Source: Nanobdellota archaeon
Lineage (GTDB): Archaea > Nanobdellota > Nanobdellia > Woesearchaeales > GW2011-AR9
Direction: 5' to 3'
Length of the DNA: 14,112 nucleotides
Assembly: GCA_018812355.1 (NCBI GenBank)
Contig: JAHJDQ010000195.1
Location: forward strand, 1-14,112
Shown here: piece after piece, positions 1 to 6,829 of the stretch
Numbering within the stretch: the first letter of the stretch is position 1
Layout of the letters: every line of letters starts with the position of its first letter
Position numbers and translations under genes: made by a program
The notes under the pieces: model-generated
Database searches by the model: none
The model's input: only the letters and a program-made list of their open reading frames with translations
Told to the model about the DNA's origin: nothing

Positions 1-28
1 AAGATTATTATCATATTTAAATTGGAAT

Positions 29-1174
29 ATGAAAATTAAGAAAGAAATTATTGCTTTAGGCGATATTGAAATTGGTGGAGGAACGTTAACTGATGATTTT
101 ATCGGTGATAAAGCTCTCTCTCAATTGATTGATCGACAAACCCGTAAAAAACATCCAGTTGATTTAATTTTAAATGGGGATACGTTCGACTTTCTTAAAT
201 GTCCTTTCGTTCATGATGGTCGGATTACTTACCCTCGTTATGTCACGCCGGAAATCTCTGCTTCGAAATTAGAATTAATGTACCAGGCCCATTCTCGTGT
301 TTTTGCCGCGTTAAGAAAATTTGTTTGTAAAAAACAAAATAATCTTTATTTTATCATTGGTAACCATGATTATGATTTAGTTTATGGTTCGGTGCAAAGA
401 AATCTGCGTAAAATGTTGCATTGTAAAGAAAATGTCCATGTCCGTTTTAATTACCATCAGCACCAAGTTTATGCTGAACATGGCCATCAATATGATCTTT
501 TAAACAAAATCAACTACAAACTAATGTTTTTGAAATATAAAGGCAAAACAATTCTCAATCTGCCCTGGGCTACTCTCGGTTTAATTGGCAAATATATGCA
601 TATTAAAGAAGAGCACCCTTTCATTGAACGAATTCAACCCCGTCCAACTTTATTTTCCCGTAATCGTCAGATTGCTCGTACGATTACCCGCAGCACAATG
701 AAATATTTTTTCTTAAGCATCTTTTATTATCCAATAAGATATTTTTTTGATCCTACTTATTCTTTTCCCAAAAAACTTTTTTGGAACGTTTTTCGAAGGA
801 TTAGAAACTTACGTTGGGAACCAGAAAGTGTGGCTGACGTTTTTAAACTAAAAAGTAAACATACGATAGAAAAAAACAAAATTTTGTTATTCGGCCATAT
901 CCATGACCTCTTTGTTGAACAAAAAGAAAAGTATATCTTATTACATTCTGGCTGCTGGCGTGATGAGTATCAACTTGATTCTAAATCAGATAAATTAACC
1001 CCAAAAACAAAATATTATGTTAAGATTGAAATTGTTGAAGGCCAAGATCCATTATGGCAGGTCTTACCTTATCCGATTAAAAGGAGTACTTTCCGTTTTA
1101 CCAGTATTATGAAAGACGAAATGAAATACATTAGAAAAGCCGCTCAGGAAGAAGGCTATCAGTTAAGGTTTTAA
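29..1174 (+). CDS. LpxH-like calcineurin-type metallophosphoesterase
   Basis: A 381-residue protein with the full set of calcineurin-like phosphoesterase metal motifs: GDIEIG (D12, E14), GDTFD (D51, D54), GNHD (111-114), HGHQYD (151-156) and GHIHD (289-293), followed by HSGCW (306-310). The order resembles the UDP-2,3-diacylglucosamine hydrolase (LpxH) group. The first motif has Glu where most members have His (DxH); I recall a DIE-type subfamily, from memory only. About 135 residues separate the fourth and fifth motifs. They are rich in aromatic and basic residues (around 225-262) and may form a membrane-facing lid as in LpxH. Archaea make no lipid A, so the substrate is unknown; a lipid-linked pyrophosphate or phosphodiester is an inference. 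The frame is open to the left edge, but the family motifs begin at residue 10, so this ATG is plausible. The family call is firm, the substrate is not. Confidence 0.85.
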   Translation: MKIKKEIIALGDIEIGGGTLTDDFIGDKALSQLIDRQTRKKHPVDLILNGDTFDFLKCPFVHDGRITYPRYVTPEISASKLELMYQAHSRVFAALRKFVCKKQNNLYFIIGNHDYDLVYGSVQRNLRKMLHCKENVHVRFNYHQHQVYAEHGHQYDLLNKINYKLMFLKYKGKTILNLPWATLGLIGKYMHIKEEHPFIERIQPRPTLFSRNRQIARTITRSTMKYFFLSIFYYPIRYFFDPTYSFPKKLFWNVFRRIRNLRWEPESVADVFKLKSKHTIEKNKILLFGHIHDLFVEQKEKYILLHSGCWRDEYQLDSKSDKLTPKTKYYVKIEIVEGQDPLWQVLPYPIKRSTFRFTSIMKDEMKYIRKAAQEEGYQLRF

Positions 1175-1197
1175 TCATTATTTCTTGATTAGGAAGA

Positions 1198-1205
1198 TTT
1201 AAATA
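1198..1205 (+). promoter_or_regulatory. TATA-like box of the 192-aa gene
   Basis: TTTAAATA preceded by a purine-rich GGAAGA that could act as the BRE. A start 25-28 bases downstream would give a leader of about 40 bases that contains GGGGTG (1232-1237). A second candidate, TTATAAAA at 1238-1245, would place transcription start almost at the GTG and give a leaderless message. The sequence does not decide between them. Confidence 0.45.
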
Positions 1206-1268
1206 GTCTTTATCATTCTAAAAAGTCATCTGGGGTGTTATAAAATTTTAGAAACTGTTGTCCAAGAA

Positions 1269-1847
1269 GTGAGTAACCGCTATTCTACGTTTTCTGTACT
1301 TGATATTGCTACTGCGATTAATGAAATTAAGAAAATCAAAACTGATCAGAAAAAGAATGAAGATCAAAATCATCTAGAAAATGTTTTTAGAAAACTAACC
1401 TTTGCTGAATTTAAAGAAAATGATTCTCCAAAGAAATTAGTAAAAGTAAAACAAACCACCAAAGATAATTTAGAAGAAGAGATTGAAGAAACTGAAGAGA
1501 GTGTTATTAACGTTGATTATTCTTTTCAGGAAGAACAATTTTTTGGCAGTGAAATTTACAGCAAAAAGCCTTTAAATTATCTAGAACTTTTTTATGGAAA
1601 TAAAAACCCAGAGACAACTGCGGAAACTCTTGCTTCAGACACTGAAACAGAAACTCTTGCTCCTGAAGAAGCCGAACAAACCATCATTAAAGTGATTTAT
1701 GCTTCCATAATGAACAACATGAACGAGATTTCCTATCAAGCAAGAAAAAAGATTGATAATTTGTGGAAGTATAATATCATTATGGCAAAATTATATCATC
1801 GTCTCCATGCGGTTACTGATGATGTCAATTATTCTTTAGCATATTAA
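1269..1847 (+). CDS. hypothetical acidic protein, 192 aa
   Basis: I do not recognise this protein. It starts with GTG; no ATG is available in frame upstream, back past the TATA-like boxes. It has no signal peptide or membrane segment and is probably cytoplasmic. The N-terminal 60 residues are charged and helical, rich in Lys and Glu. Residues about 65-80 are strongly acidic (EEEIEETEE). A middle stretch contains a near-exact 9-residue tandem repeat, ETLASDTET then ETLAPEEAE, from a repeated 12-base unit. The last 55 residues look helical and basic/aromatic. It is monocistronic, with its own promoter, and ends convergently 19 bases from the diphthine synthase gene. The low-complexity centre suggests two small helical segments joined by a flexible linker. 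No function is proposed. Confidence 0.65.
   Translation: MSNRYSTFSVLDIATAINEIKKIKTDQKKNEDQNHLENVFRKLTFAEFKENDSPKKLVKVKQTTKDNLEEEIEETEESVINVDYSFQEEQFFGSEIYSKKPLNYLELFYGNKNPETTAETLASDTETETLAPEEAEQTIIKVIYASIMNNMNEISYQARKKIDNLWKYNIIMAKLYHRLHAVTDDVNYSLAY
1623..1661 (+). repeat. 12-bp direct repeat inside the 192-aa gene
   Basis: GAAACTCTTGCT occurs at 1623-1634 and again at 1650-1661, 27 bases apart (nine codons). It encodes ETLA twice and looks like an in-frame tandem duplication in an acidic linker. Confidence 0.7.
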
Positions 1848-1866
1848 ATTAAGCCTACACAAAAAT

Positions 1867-2637
1867 CTACAATTTATGGTCACTCCATAAGTGGAGCATT
1901 TCTTCCTCAACAAAATGTAACTTACCGGGAATAATTAAACAGTATGGTGGTTTACCAAAATCAAAATTTTTAATCTCTTTTAGTGTTCCTGCTTTAATCA
2001 CAGAATCCTCGCTGCCTAATCTGGCACAACCGACTACTAAAGTATCTTCTTTAAGAAAATTAGTTTCTTTATTTTTTTGAATTGTTTCTAATGTTTCTAA
2101 AGCTTCCTTAATCATCATAAACTTATTCTCTTGCGGTTTCAAATCCAGTAAACATAAAGTATGCATCCCTGCATAAATGTTCGCTTGTAACATCAGATAA
2201 GGCGTTTCTAATTGCGGATGATCTTCTAAGAAAGGGATTGAAGTTGTTCTTCCATATTTATACAATTCTAATCCCACTTCTCCGATGGCAGTAAGCACAG
2301 AAGCATTATGAATTACACTTACCGCAACTTTTTTCTCTTTCGCTAACTTGAATAATTGTACATGTGTCGTTGCTGAAAACGGATCGCCAATCACTAAAAA
2401 AGCAACTTCCTTATCTTTTGCTTCTGCAATAATTTTCTCATCACCTTGTTCTGTTATCTCTCGATCGGCAAAAGTAATCTCTTTCCCGTAAAATTTCTCT
2501 AAATCCTCTTTAGAACATTGTAATAAAGAAGTATAATTTTCTAAATAAATCCTGTCACATTTTTTAACTATTTCTAGTCCTCTAACTGTAATATCTTTCT
2601 CGTTTGCAAGTCCAATTCCGATTAAATATAAAGTCAT
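1867..2637 (-). CDS. dph5: diphthine synthase (diphthamide biosynthesis methyltransferase)
   Basis: A 256-residue protein, the usual length for archaeal diphthine synthase. The enzyme uses S-adenosylmethionine to methylate the modified histidine of elongation factor 2 in diphthamide synthesis, in the cytoplasm. Tetrapyrrole-methylase-fold landmarks are visible: the N-terminal LYLIGIGL (3-10), the SAM-binding VIGDPFSATTH (82-92), HNASVLTAIGEVGL (110-123) and LLDLKPQENKFMM (163-175). The C-terminal half has VVGCARLGSED (201-211) and PPYCLIIPGKLHFVEEEML (230-248), both typical of Dph5 and not of cobalamin-pathway methyltransferases. Its ATG overlaps the stop of the upstream PGPGW gene by four bases, implying translational coupling. 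The dph2 partner is not in the window. Confidence 0.95.
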   Translation of the reverse strand: MTLYLIGIGLANEKDITVRGLEIVKKCDRIYLENYTSLLQCSKEDLEKFYGKEITFADREITEQGDEKIIAEAKDKEVAFLVIGDPFSATTHVQLFKLAKEKKVAVSVIHNASVLTAIGEVGLELYKYGRTTSIPFLEDHPQLETPYLMLQANIYAGMHTLCLLDLKPQENKFMMIKEALETLETIQKNKETNFLKEDTLVVGCARLGSEDSVIKAGTLKEIKNFDFGKPPYCLIIPGKLHFVEEEMLHLWSDHKL

Positions 2638-2837
2638 TTTACTTTTACCTTTTTCATTTTTTCAATTATTTTTTTTGCCCAGACAAATTCAGTCGCGAGA
2701 ATTACTACTCCTAACGGAATAATGATTATTGCCGGTCCGGGCAGGACAATCAAAGCAATTCCTAACAATAATATTGTCATCCCAATTACAAATACTATTC
2801 CTTGTTTGAGAATTTTAAATACTTTTGTTGTATCCAT
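2634..2837 (-). CDS. PGPGW-family small membrane protein
   Basis: A 67-residue protein with two predicted membrane helices (about 13-30 and 36-52) joined by VLPGPA (31-36), the hallmark of the PGPGW putative transmembrane family. It ends in a short basic tail (KKIIEKMKKVKVK) that should face the cytoplasm. The conserved aromatic/acidic EFVWAKK follows the second helix, as is usual for the family. Function is unknown. It sits 42 bases after elp3 and overlaps dph5 by ATGA, so the three are probably one transcript; nothing else ties a membrane protein to diphthamide or tRNA modification. The family call is from the motif, length and topology. Confidence 0.8.
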   Translation of the reverse strand: MDTTKVFKILKQGIVFVIGMTILLLGIALIVLPGPAIIIIPLGVVILATEFVWAKKIIEKMKKVKVK

Positions 2838-2879
2838 TTTTTTACTAGTTTATCCTATCTAACCATTAGTCTCCTGTTT

Positions 2880-4550
2880 TTAAATCTTTTTAATCATATA
2901 AACTCCTTCTAATTTGTATCCCAATTTCCGGTAATAATCACGAACACCCACTCCACTAATTACAATCATTTTATCCTTCCCCTTTCCCTTAGCAATTTCT
3001 TCTGCTTTCTCCATCAACTTCTTACCCCAACCCTGATGTTGCACAGCACCTTCTTCACCAATTCCTATCGCTACACCATAAACATGTAACTCTCTAATTA
3101 AAGCACTAGTTGAAGTAATTTCTCGACGTAGAGATGAACTAGGAAATCTTAACCGACAAAATCCAATTAACAAATCATTCTCAACATCTTCAACACTAAT
3201 AAAATATTCTTTCCCTTGCGAAGCACCATATTCATTAACTTTCATTTCAACTTTATCCCAATTAATTTCCTTGCCCTTCGGCTCCCGACATCTAATACAA
3301 CGGCATTTAAGATCATATTTGTCGTGCATAAACTGTCTAAGATTAGTCATCTCTACTCCTGCGGAAATTTGATAAGTTGGAATATCTCTTTGCACGCGCA
3401 TAATCCGACAATATTCTGGAACAAACTTCTTAAACTCCATAATCAGTTTAGCCGCTTCATTCGCCGTTAACGGTTGATACTTTCCCATTTTCCATTCATC
3501 ATACAACTTCGTTCCCTTAGTCACCATGCACGGATAGATCTTTAACATATCTGGTTTGTAATTATCATCACTAAACAATTCTTTCATTCCTGCTAAATCT
3601 CTTTTCTTGTCTACTGATGGTAAGCCTGGCATGTAATGACCAGCAACTTTAAACCCTAAATCTTTCAATACGCGAATTGAATTTATCGTATCAGCAGTTG
3701 TATGTCCTCGTTGTATTCTCACTAACACATCATCATAAACAGATTGAATTCCTAACTCTACCCGAGTACAACCTAATCTTAACATTTCGTTTCCCTGAAC
3801 CAATAAACCATAATCAGGACGTGTTTCAATACATAAAGCTGTACATTTTATTTTTGCAGTTTCATTTCTTTTTTGCTCATTAATTAAAGTAGTTTCTTTT
3901 TTTAACCCTAATAATTTTTGATGTAATCTTGCGATCCTTTCTTGATCTCCTAAATCCTCAACGGGAAGTTCAAAAAAATCTTTAAACGCCAAATAATCAA
4001 ACTCTCCATCAACATAAAACATTTCCGAGAAAATATTCATCGCCTGAAAAGCATCGGTAACAAACTCTTCTTGATATTCTAATGGAAAACTAGGAAACGT
4101 TCCCCCCATTAGGATCAATTCTACTTTCTCACAATTATGTCCTAATATCGTAAACTGTTCCAGACGATTAAACACTTGCAAATAAGCAGAATATTTATTT
4201 CTGATTCCGCGCATCGTTGCTGGCTCCCTACCCGTATATGACTGTGGCACATCTCCAAACTCAGACTCAACTCCTCCCGGACACATAATACACTTTCCGT
4301 GTGGACAAGGAAACGGCTTCGTCATAATTGCAACTGGCGCCACTCCTGAAATACTCCTTACTGGTTTAGTCAACAACTGCTTCTTCAAGAAAGGAATATC
4401 CTTTTCATCACAATTCAATAAAATTTCAATATTAGTGGGAATACTTTTTAATTTATATTTCTGTGAAAGATCTCGTTTCAGTTTAGCAAACTGTCTAGAA
4501 TTAAACTCCTTTTCCTTTAGTACAGGGATGATTTCTTGATAAAAGTTCAT
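2880..4550 (-). CDS. elp3: Elp3, tRNA U34 carboxymethylating radical SAM/acetyltransferase
   Basis: About 556 residues. Elp3 uses acetyl-CoA and a radical SAM centre to make the cm5 group on uridine 34 of tRNA anticodons. Counting from a TTG six bases upstream (4556), the cluster cysteines are C84, C89 and C92 in PCPHGKCIMCPGG, followed by SYTGREPATMRG. CIETRPDY (242-249) and GIQSVYDDVL lie in the barrel core. C418, C420 and C423 form a likely zinc site. The C-terminal GNAT domain has QHQGWGKKLM (507-516) for acetyl-CoA binding and YYRKLGY (541-547). The first frame codon is TTG; the ATG at 4550 fits the archaeal family start and the TATA spacing better. No Elp1/2 partners are expected in archaea. 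It leads the PGPGW-dph5 group. Confidence 0.96.
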   Translation of the reverse strand: MNFYQEIIPVLKEKEFNSRQFAKLKRDLSQKYKLKSIPTNIEILLNCDEKDIPFLKKQLLTKPVRSISGVAPVAIMTKPFPCPHGKCIMCPGGVESEFGDVPQSYTGREPATMRGIRNKYSAYLQVFNRLEQFTILGHNCEKVELILMGGTFPSFPLEYQEEFVTDAFQAMNIFSEMFYVDGEFDYLAFKDFFELPVEDLGDQERIARLHQKLLGLKKETTLINEQKRNETAKIKCTALCIETRPDYGLLVQGNEMLRLGCTRVELGIQSVYDDVLVRIQRGHTTADTINSIRVLKDLGFKVAGHYMPGLPSVDKKRDLAGMKELFSDDNYKPDMLKIYPCMVTKGTKLYDEWKMGKYQPLTANEAAKLIMEFKKFVPEYCRIMRVQRDIPTYQISAGVEMTNLRQFMHDKYDLKCRCIRCREPKGKEINWDKVEMKVNEYGASQGKEYFISVEDVENDLLIGFCRLRFPSSSLRREITSTSALIRELHVYGVAIGIGEEGAVQHQGWGKKLMEKAEEIAKGKGKDKMIVISGVGVRDYYRKLGYKLEGVYMIKKI

Positions 4551-4572
4551 AATCAAAATTTAATGATTGTTT

Positions 4573-4580
4573 TAATAAAT
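4573..4580 (-). promoter_or_regulatory. TATA-like box of elp3
   Basis: On the minus strand this reads ATTTATTA, centred about 27 bases before the elp3 ATG at 4550. That spacing predicts a leaderless transcript. It is a moderate match to the archaeal TATA box. Confidence 0.4.
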
Positions 4581-4596
4581 GTTTTTACTTTGTAAT

Positions 4597-4815
4597 TTAT
4601 GAAAGAAGCAAATAATAAGAACATTTTTCATTGAATCCATCACAATCGTAACAACCTTGGTTTTCATATCCGTTCGTAAACTCATCGCTTAAACCACGCT
4701 TTCTTTCATCCTCGTGTTGTGTTTCTGCTACTTTTTTATGAATACAAGCTCCCGGAAGTTTACTGGAACCTTCTAATTGTAATATTTCTACTAATTCTTT
4801 AGGTATTTTCCCCAT
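4597..4815 (-). CDS. hypothetical 72-aa cysteine-containing protein
   Basis: I do not recognise this family with certainty. It is a small soluble protein with no signal peptide. Four cysteines are visible: C24 in GACIH, then C55, C58 and C66 in GCYDCDGFNEKC. C24-H26 with the CxxC-x7-C cluster could bind one zinc or an Fe-S cluster, which is inferred from spacing only. The centre (about 27-50) is charged and polar. It has its own TATA box, GTTTATAA, about 29 bases before the ATG, so it is probably transcribed alone and leaderless. It ends about 46 bases before the elp3 start on the same strand, so partial read-through is possible. The clean promoter and cysteine pattern argue for a real gene. 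Confidence 0.6.
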   Translation of the reverse strand: MGKIPKELVEILQLEGSSKLPGACIHKKVAETQHEDERKRGLSDEFTNGYENQGCYDCDGFNEKCSYYLLLS

Positions 4816-4839
4816 GTTTTATTACTTAATAGAAGTAAC

Positions 4840-4847
4840 TTATAAAC
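4840..4847 (-). promoter_or_regulatory. TATA-like box of the 72-aa gene
   Basis: GTTTATAA on the minus strand, centred 29 bases before the ATG at 4815. The spacing fits a leaderless or near-leaderless message. Confidence 0.5.
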
Positions 4848-4878
4848 TTTTTGGTTAAATGTTTAACTAAAAATCAAA

Positions 4879-5808
4879 CTATTCTAAACATCTCCCATCT
4901 TCACAACCATACTCACAGCCAACTTCCTGTACTAAAATGTTGTTCCCCACTATATTACAACTGTATTCTCTGATCATCATTTCATCAAGACAAACGTCAG
5001 TTTCTGTGACTAAAGGGTTACCACTATTCGGCCCGAGCCAATAACCAGTAACTTCTCCCTGCACAAAAACATCTTCCCCATCAGAATCAAGACACTTAAT
5101 CTCTCGATCACAAGCACTTCGATTTTCTTCGCTAGGAAAATTGTCTGAACAACTAACAATTTTATCAAAACTGTTTCCTTGTCCAAAATTCTTTCTGGAT
5201 AGCTGGCAATTTAAATCATGACGATCATTATCACAAATTCGGTTGTTAGAAAATTCGTTCTCGTTAGAATTATAAATTAAATAAATGCCATTATCATCAT
5301 TTCCGCTAATTACATTATTGGAAAGATGATTATTTGTACTACCCTCTAACACTAAACCATTACCCTCATTATCTGTAATGATGTTCCGGTCAAAATAACT
5401 TTTCGAACTGGACTTCGCCCAGATCGCATCCTCAAAATCAGTAATCCGACAATTTTTAATCATTGCTCTCTTGACATTGTTAAGATAAATCCCTTTACCA
5501 TTTCCACTACCTTTAATCGTCTTTCCCTGACAGTCTAAAGTAACTTCATCTGCAGTAATCTCCAGACAGCTAACATCACTCTCTACCACTAAATCATTTT
5601 CTAAAAAATAAGTTTTACCTTCTTTACCTAAGACTTGACATCTTTTAAGTACAAAATTATCTTCTTCCTCAATATCTAAAGTAACTTCTCCAGTAAGTAA
5701 ATCCTCAGAAAAGAAATCATCATCCATTATATCTTCTTCAGCTACTTCTTCTGAAGCACAGCCCACTAATAAAACAACGAATAATAATAAAAACAGGATT
5801 TTCTTCAT
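4879..5808 (-). CDS. beta-helix (NosD-like) surface lipoprotein
   Basis: A 309-residue protein from the ATG at 5808. That start has a strong GAGGTG ribosome-binding site six bases upstream. An in-frame ATG at 5853 lies inside the TATA box and is rejected. The N-terminus is a lipoprotein signal: MKK, a hydrophobic run, then LVGC with C17 as the lipidated cysteine, followed by an acidic tether (about 20-50). Residues about 85-200 form parallel beta-helix repeats of the NosD/pectate-lyase type (for example TLDCQGKTIKG, GIYLNNV, NNVISGNDDNGIYL), with LDCQG marking the first coil. The last 70 residues are a cysteine-rich module that begins CLDSDGEDVFVQG and ends GCEDGRC. I recall similar tails on surface proteins of related archaea, from memory. 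It is probably anchored outside the cell and may bind glycan. It is divergent from the prepilin peptidase. Confidence 0.85.
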   Translation of the reverse strand: MKKILFLLLFVVLLVGCASEEVAEEDIMDDDFFSEDLLTGEVTLDIEEEDNFVLKRCQVLGKEGKTYFLENDLVVESDVSCLEITADEVTLDCQGKTIKGSGNGKGIYLNNVKRAMIKNCRITDFEDAIWAKSSSKSYFDRNIITDNEGNGLVLEGSTNNHLSNNVISGNDDNGIYLIYNSNENEFSNNRICDNDRHDLNCQLSRKNFGQGNSFDKIVSCSDNFPSEENRSACDREIKCLDSDGEDVFVQGEVTGYWLGPNSGNPLVTETDVCLDEMMIREYSCNIVGNNILVQEVGCEYGCEDGRCLE

Positions 5809-5814
5809 TAAACA

Positions 5815-5820
5815 CACCTC
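5815..5820 (-). promoter_or_regulatory. Shine-Dalgarno site that fixes the lipoprotein start
   Basis: GAGGTG on the minus strand, six bases before the ATG at 5808. It is among the best matches to the 16S 3' end in the window and supports that start over the ATG at 5853. Confidence 0.75.
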
Positions 5821-5842
5821 ACCACCCCTAAATAATTTCAAG

Positions 5843-5850
5843 TTTAAATA
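5843..5850 (-). promoter_or_regulatory. TATA-like box of the lipoprotein gene
   Basis: TATTTAAA on the minus strand, about 26 bases before the ribosome-binding site. It overlaps the codons of the rejected upstream ATG. With the box at 5869-5876 it forms a compact divergent promoter. Confidence 0.5.
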
Positions 5851-5868
5851 CATTTCGTTGTCAAAACC

Positions 5869-5876
5869 TTAATATA
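5869..5876 (+). promoter_or_regulatory. TATA-like box of the prepilin peptidase gene
   Basis: TTAATATA, centred about 27 bases before the ATG at 5900, predicting a leaderless message. The nearest box on the opposite strand is only about 19 bases away, so the two promoters may interfere or share a regulator. Confidence 0.45.
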
Positions 5877-5899
5877 CCATCAGAATTTACTCCTATACT

Positions 5900-6754
5900 A
5901 TGTTTTGGGAAACAATCTCTGTAGTTACTATTTTAACGCTCTTTATCGCGTCTTATACAGACCTTAAAACCAGAGAAGTTCCTGATTGGCTTAATTTTGG
6001 CTTAATTTTTTCAGCTCTCGGCGTTAGATTAATCTTTTCAGTTGAATTAGGTTGGAACATTTTCTTGAGCGGAGTGCTCGGTTTAATTGTTTGTGTCGGC
6101 CTAGCCTACTTGTTTTACTTTACCAATCAATGGGGTGGCGGCGACAGTAAATTGCTAATGGGTATGGGTGCAGTGATTGGAATTACTTATCCCTTTGATA
6201 ACAGCAGTTTCAACCTCTTATGGTTTGTCCTTGCTTTACTTTTGTTAGGATCAATTTACGGTTTGTTATGGATGTTCTTTATTGCAATTAAAAAAAGAAT
6301 TATTTTTTTACACGAATTTAAAGCCCGCTTGACTGAATATAAAACTATCCATCTGATTTTGGGTATAATCACGTTAGTTTTTGCCAGCTTAATTTTTATT
6401 ATTCCTTTAGTTTGGCCTCTCGTCCTCTTTCCTTTAGGAGTATTCTATCTATTTTTGTTTGTTGAGATTGTTGAAAAGAATTGTTTTATGAAAAATGTCT
6501 CTGTAAAAGACCTTACTGAAGGAGATTGGTTAGCGGAAGATATCAAGGATGGTCAGAAACTATTAATCAAGAAAAAGACTTTGGAAGAAAAAGATATTTG
6601 GAAATTAAAAAAGTTACATACAGAAAGTAAAATTAAAGAAGTTTTGATTAAAGAAGGCATTCCTTTCATCCCTTCTTTTCTGTTTGCTTACTTGTTCTTA
6701 GTCTTTGGAAAGCCGTTGCTTGGTTTAATTGTGCCTTGGTTGTTTTTAACTTAA
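5900..6754 (+). CDS. type IV prepilin peptidase (A24 aspartyl protease)
   Basis: A 284-residue polytopic membrane protein. Archaeal A24 peptidases cut class III signal peptides of pilins and archaellins on the cytoplasmic face of the membrane. The two catalytic aspartates are visible: D21 in YTDLKTREVPDWLN (20-33) and D82 in GGGDSKLLMG (79-88). The flanking hydrophobic segments give six or more helices. It lacks the N-terminal methylase domain of bacterial PilD, as expected. After the fifth or sixth helix comes a cytosolic insert (about 195-253) with DLTEGDWLAEDIKDGQ and a lysine/glutamate-rich stretch, then a final hydrophobic segment (about 257-283). The closest archaeal names are FlaK/EppA/PibD; I cannot say which. 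The pilin-like genes downstream are its likely substrates. Confidence 0.9.
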   Translation: MFWETISVVTILTLFIASYTDLKTREVPDWLNFGLIFSALGVRLIFSVELGWNIFLSGVLGLIVCVGLAYLFYFTNQWGGGDSKLLMGMGAVIGITYPFDNSSFNLLWFVLALLLLGSIYGLLWMFFIAIKKRIIFLHEFKARLTEYKTIHLILGIITLVFASLIFIIPLVWPLVLFPLGVFYLFLFVEIVEKNCFMKNVSVKDLTEGDWLAEDIKDGQKLLIKKKTLEEKDIWKLKKLHTESKIKEVLIKEGIPFIPSFLFAYLFLVFGKPLLGLIVPWLFLT

Positions 6755-6768
6755 ACCCTACCTAAACA

Positions 6769-6776
6769 TTTATATA
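6769..6776 (+). promoter_or_regulatory. TATA-like box of the pilin gene cluster
   Basis: TTTATATA, 15 bases after the prepilin peptidase stop. A start near 6800 would leave a leader of about 30 bases with a GAGGTG ribosome-binding site (6816-6821), eight bases before the ATG at 6830. The pilin can therefore be expressed apart from its peptidase. Confidence 0.6.
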
Positions 6777-6829
6777 TGAATAAAATTTAACAATTCATTA
6801 TAATAATTAAAAAAAGAGGTGTAACCAAG

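Noticed and set aside
1238..1268. A leaderless reading of the 192-aa gene from TTATAAAA at 1238-1245
   Set aside because: Possible, but the upstream TTTAAATA box fits at least as well; it is kept only as an alternative.
3216..3883. Plus-strand open frames opposite elp3 (84 and 68 codons)
   Set aside because: They are antisense to a firmly identified gene, have biased low-complexity products and no promoter of their own.
5806..5853. A longer lipoprotein N-terminus starting at the ATG at 5853
   Set aside because: The extra codons lie inside the TATA box and would put 15 residues before a perfect lipoprotein signal; the GAGGTG six bases before 5808 fixes the later start.
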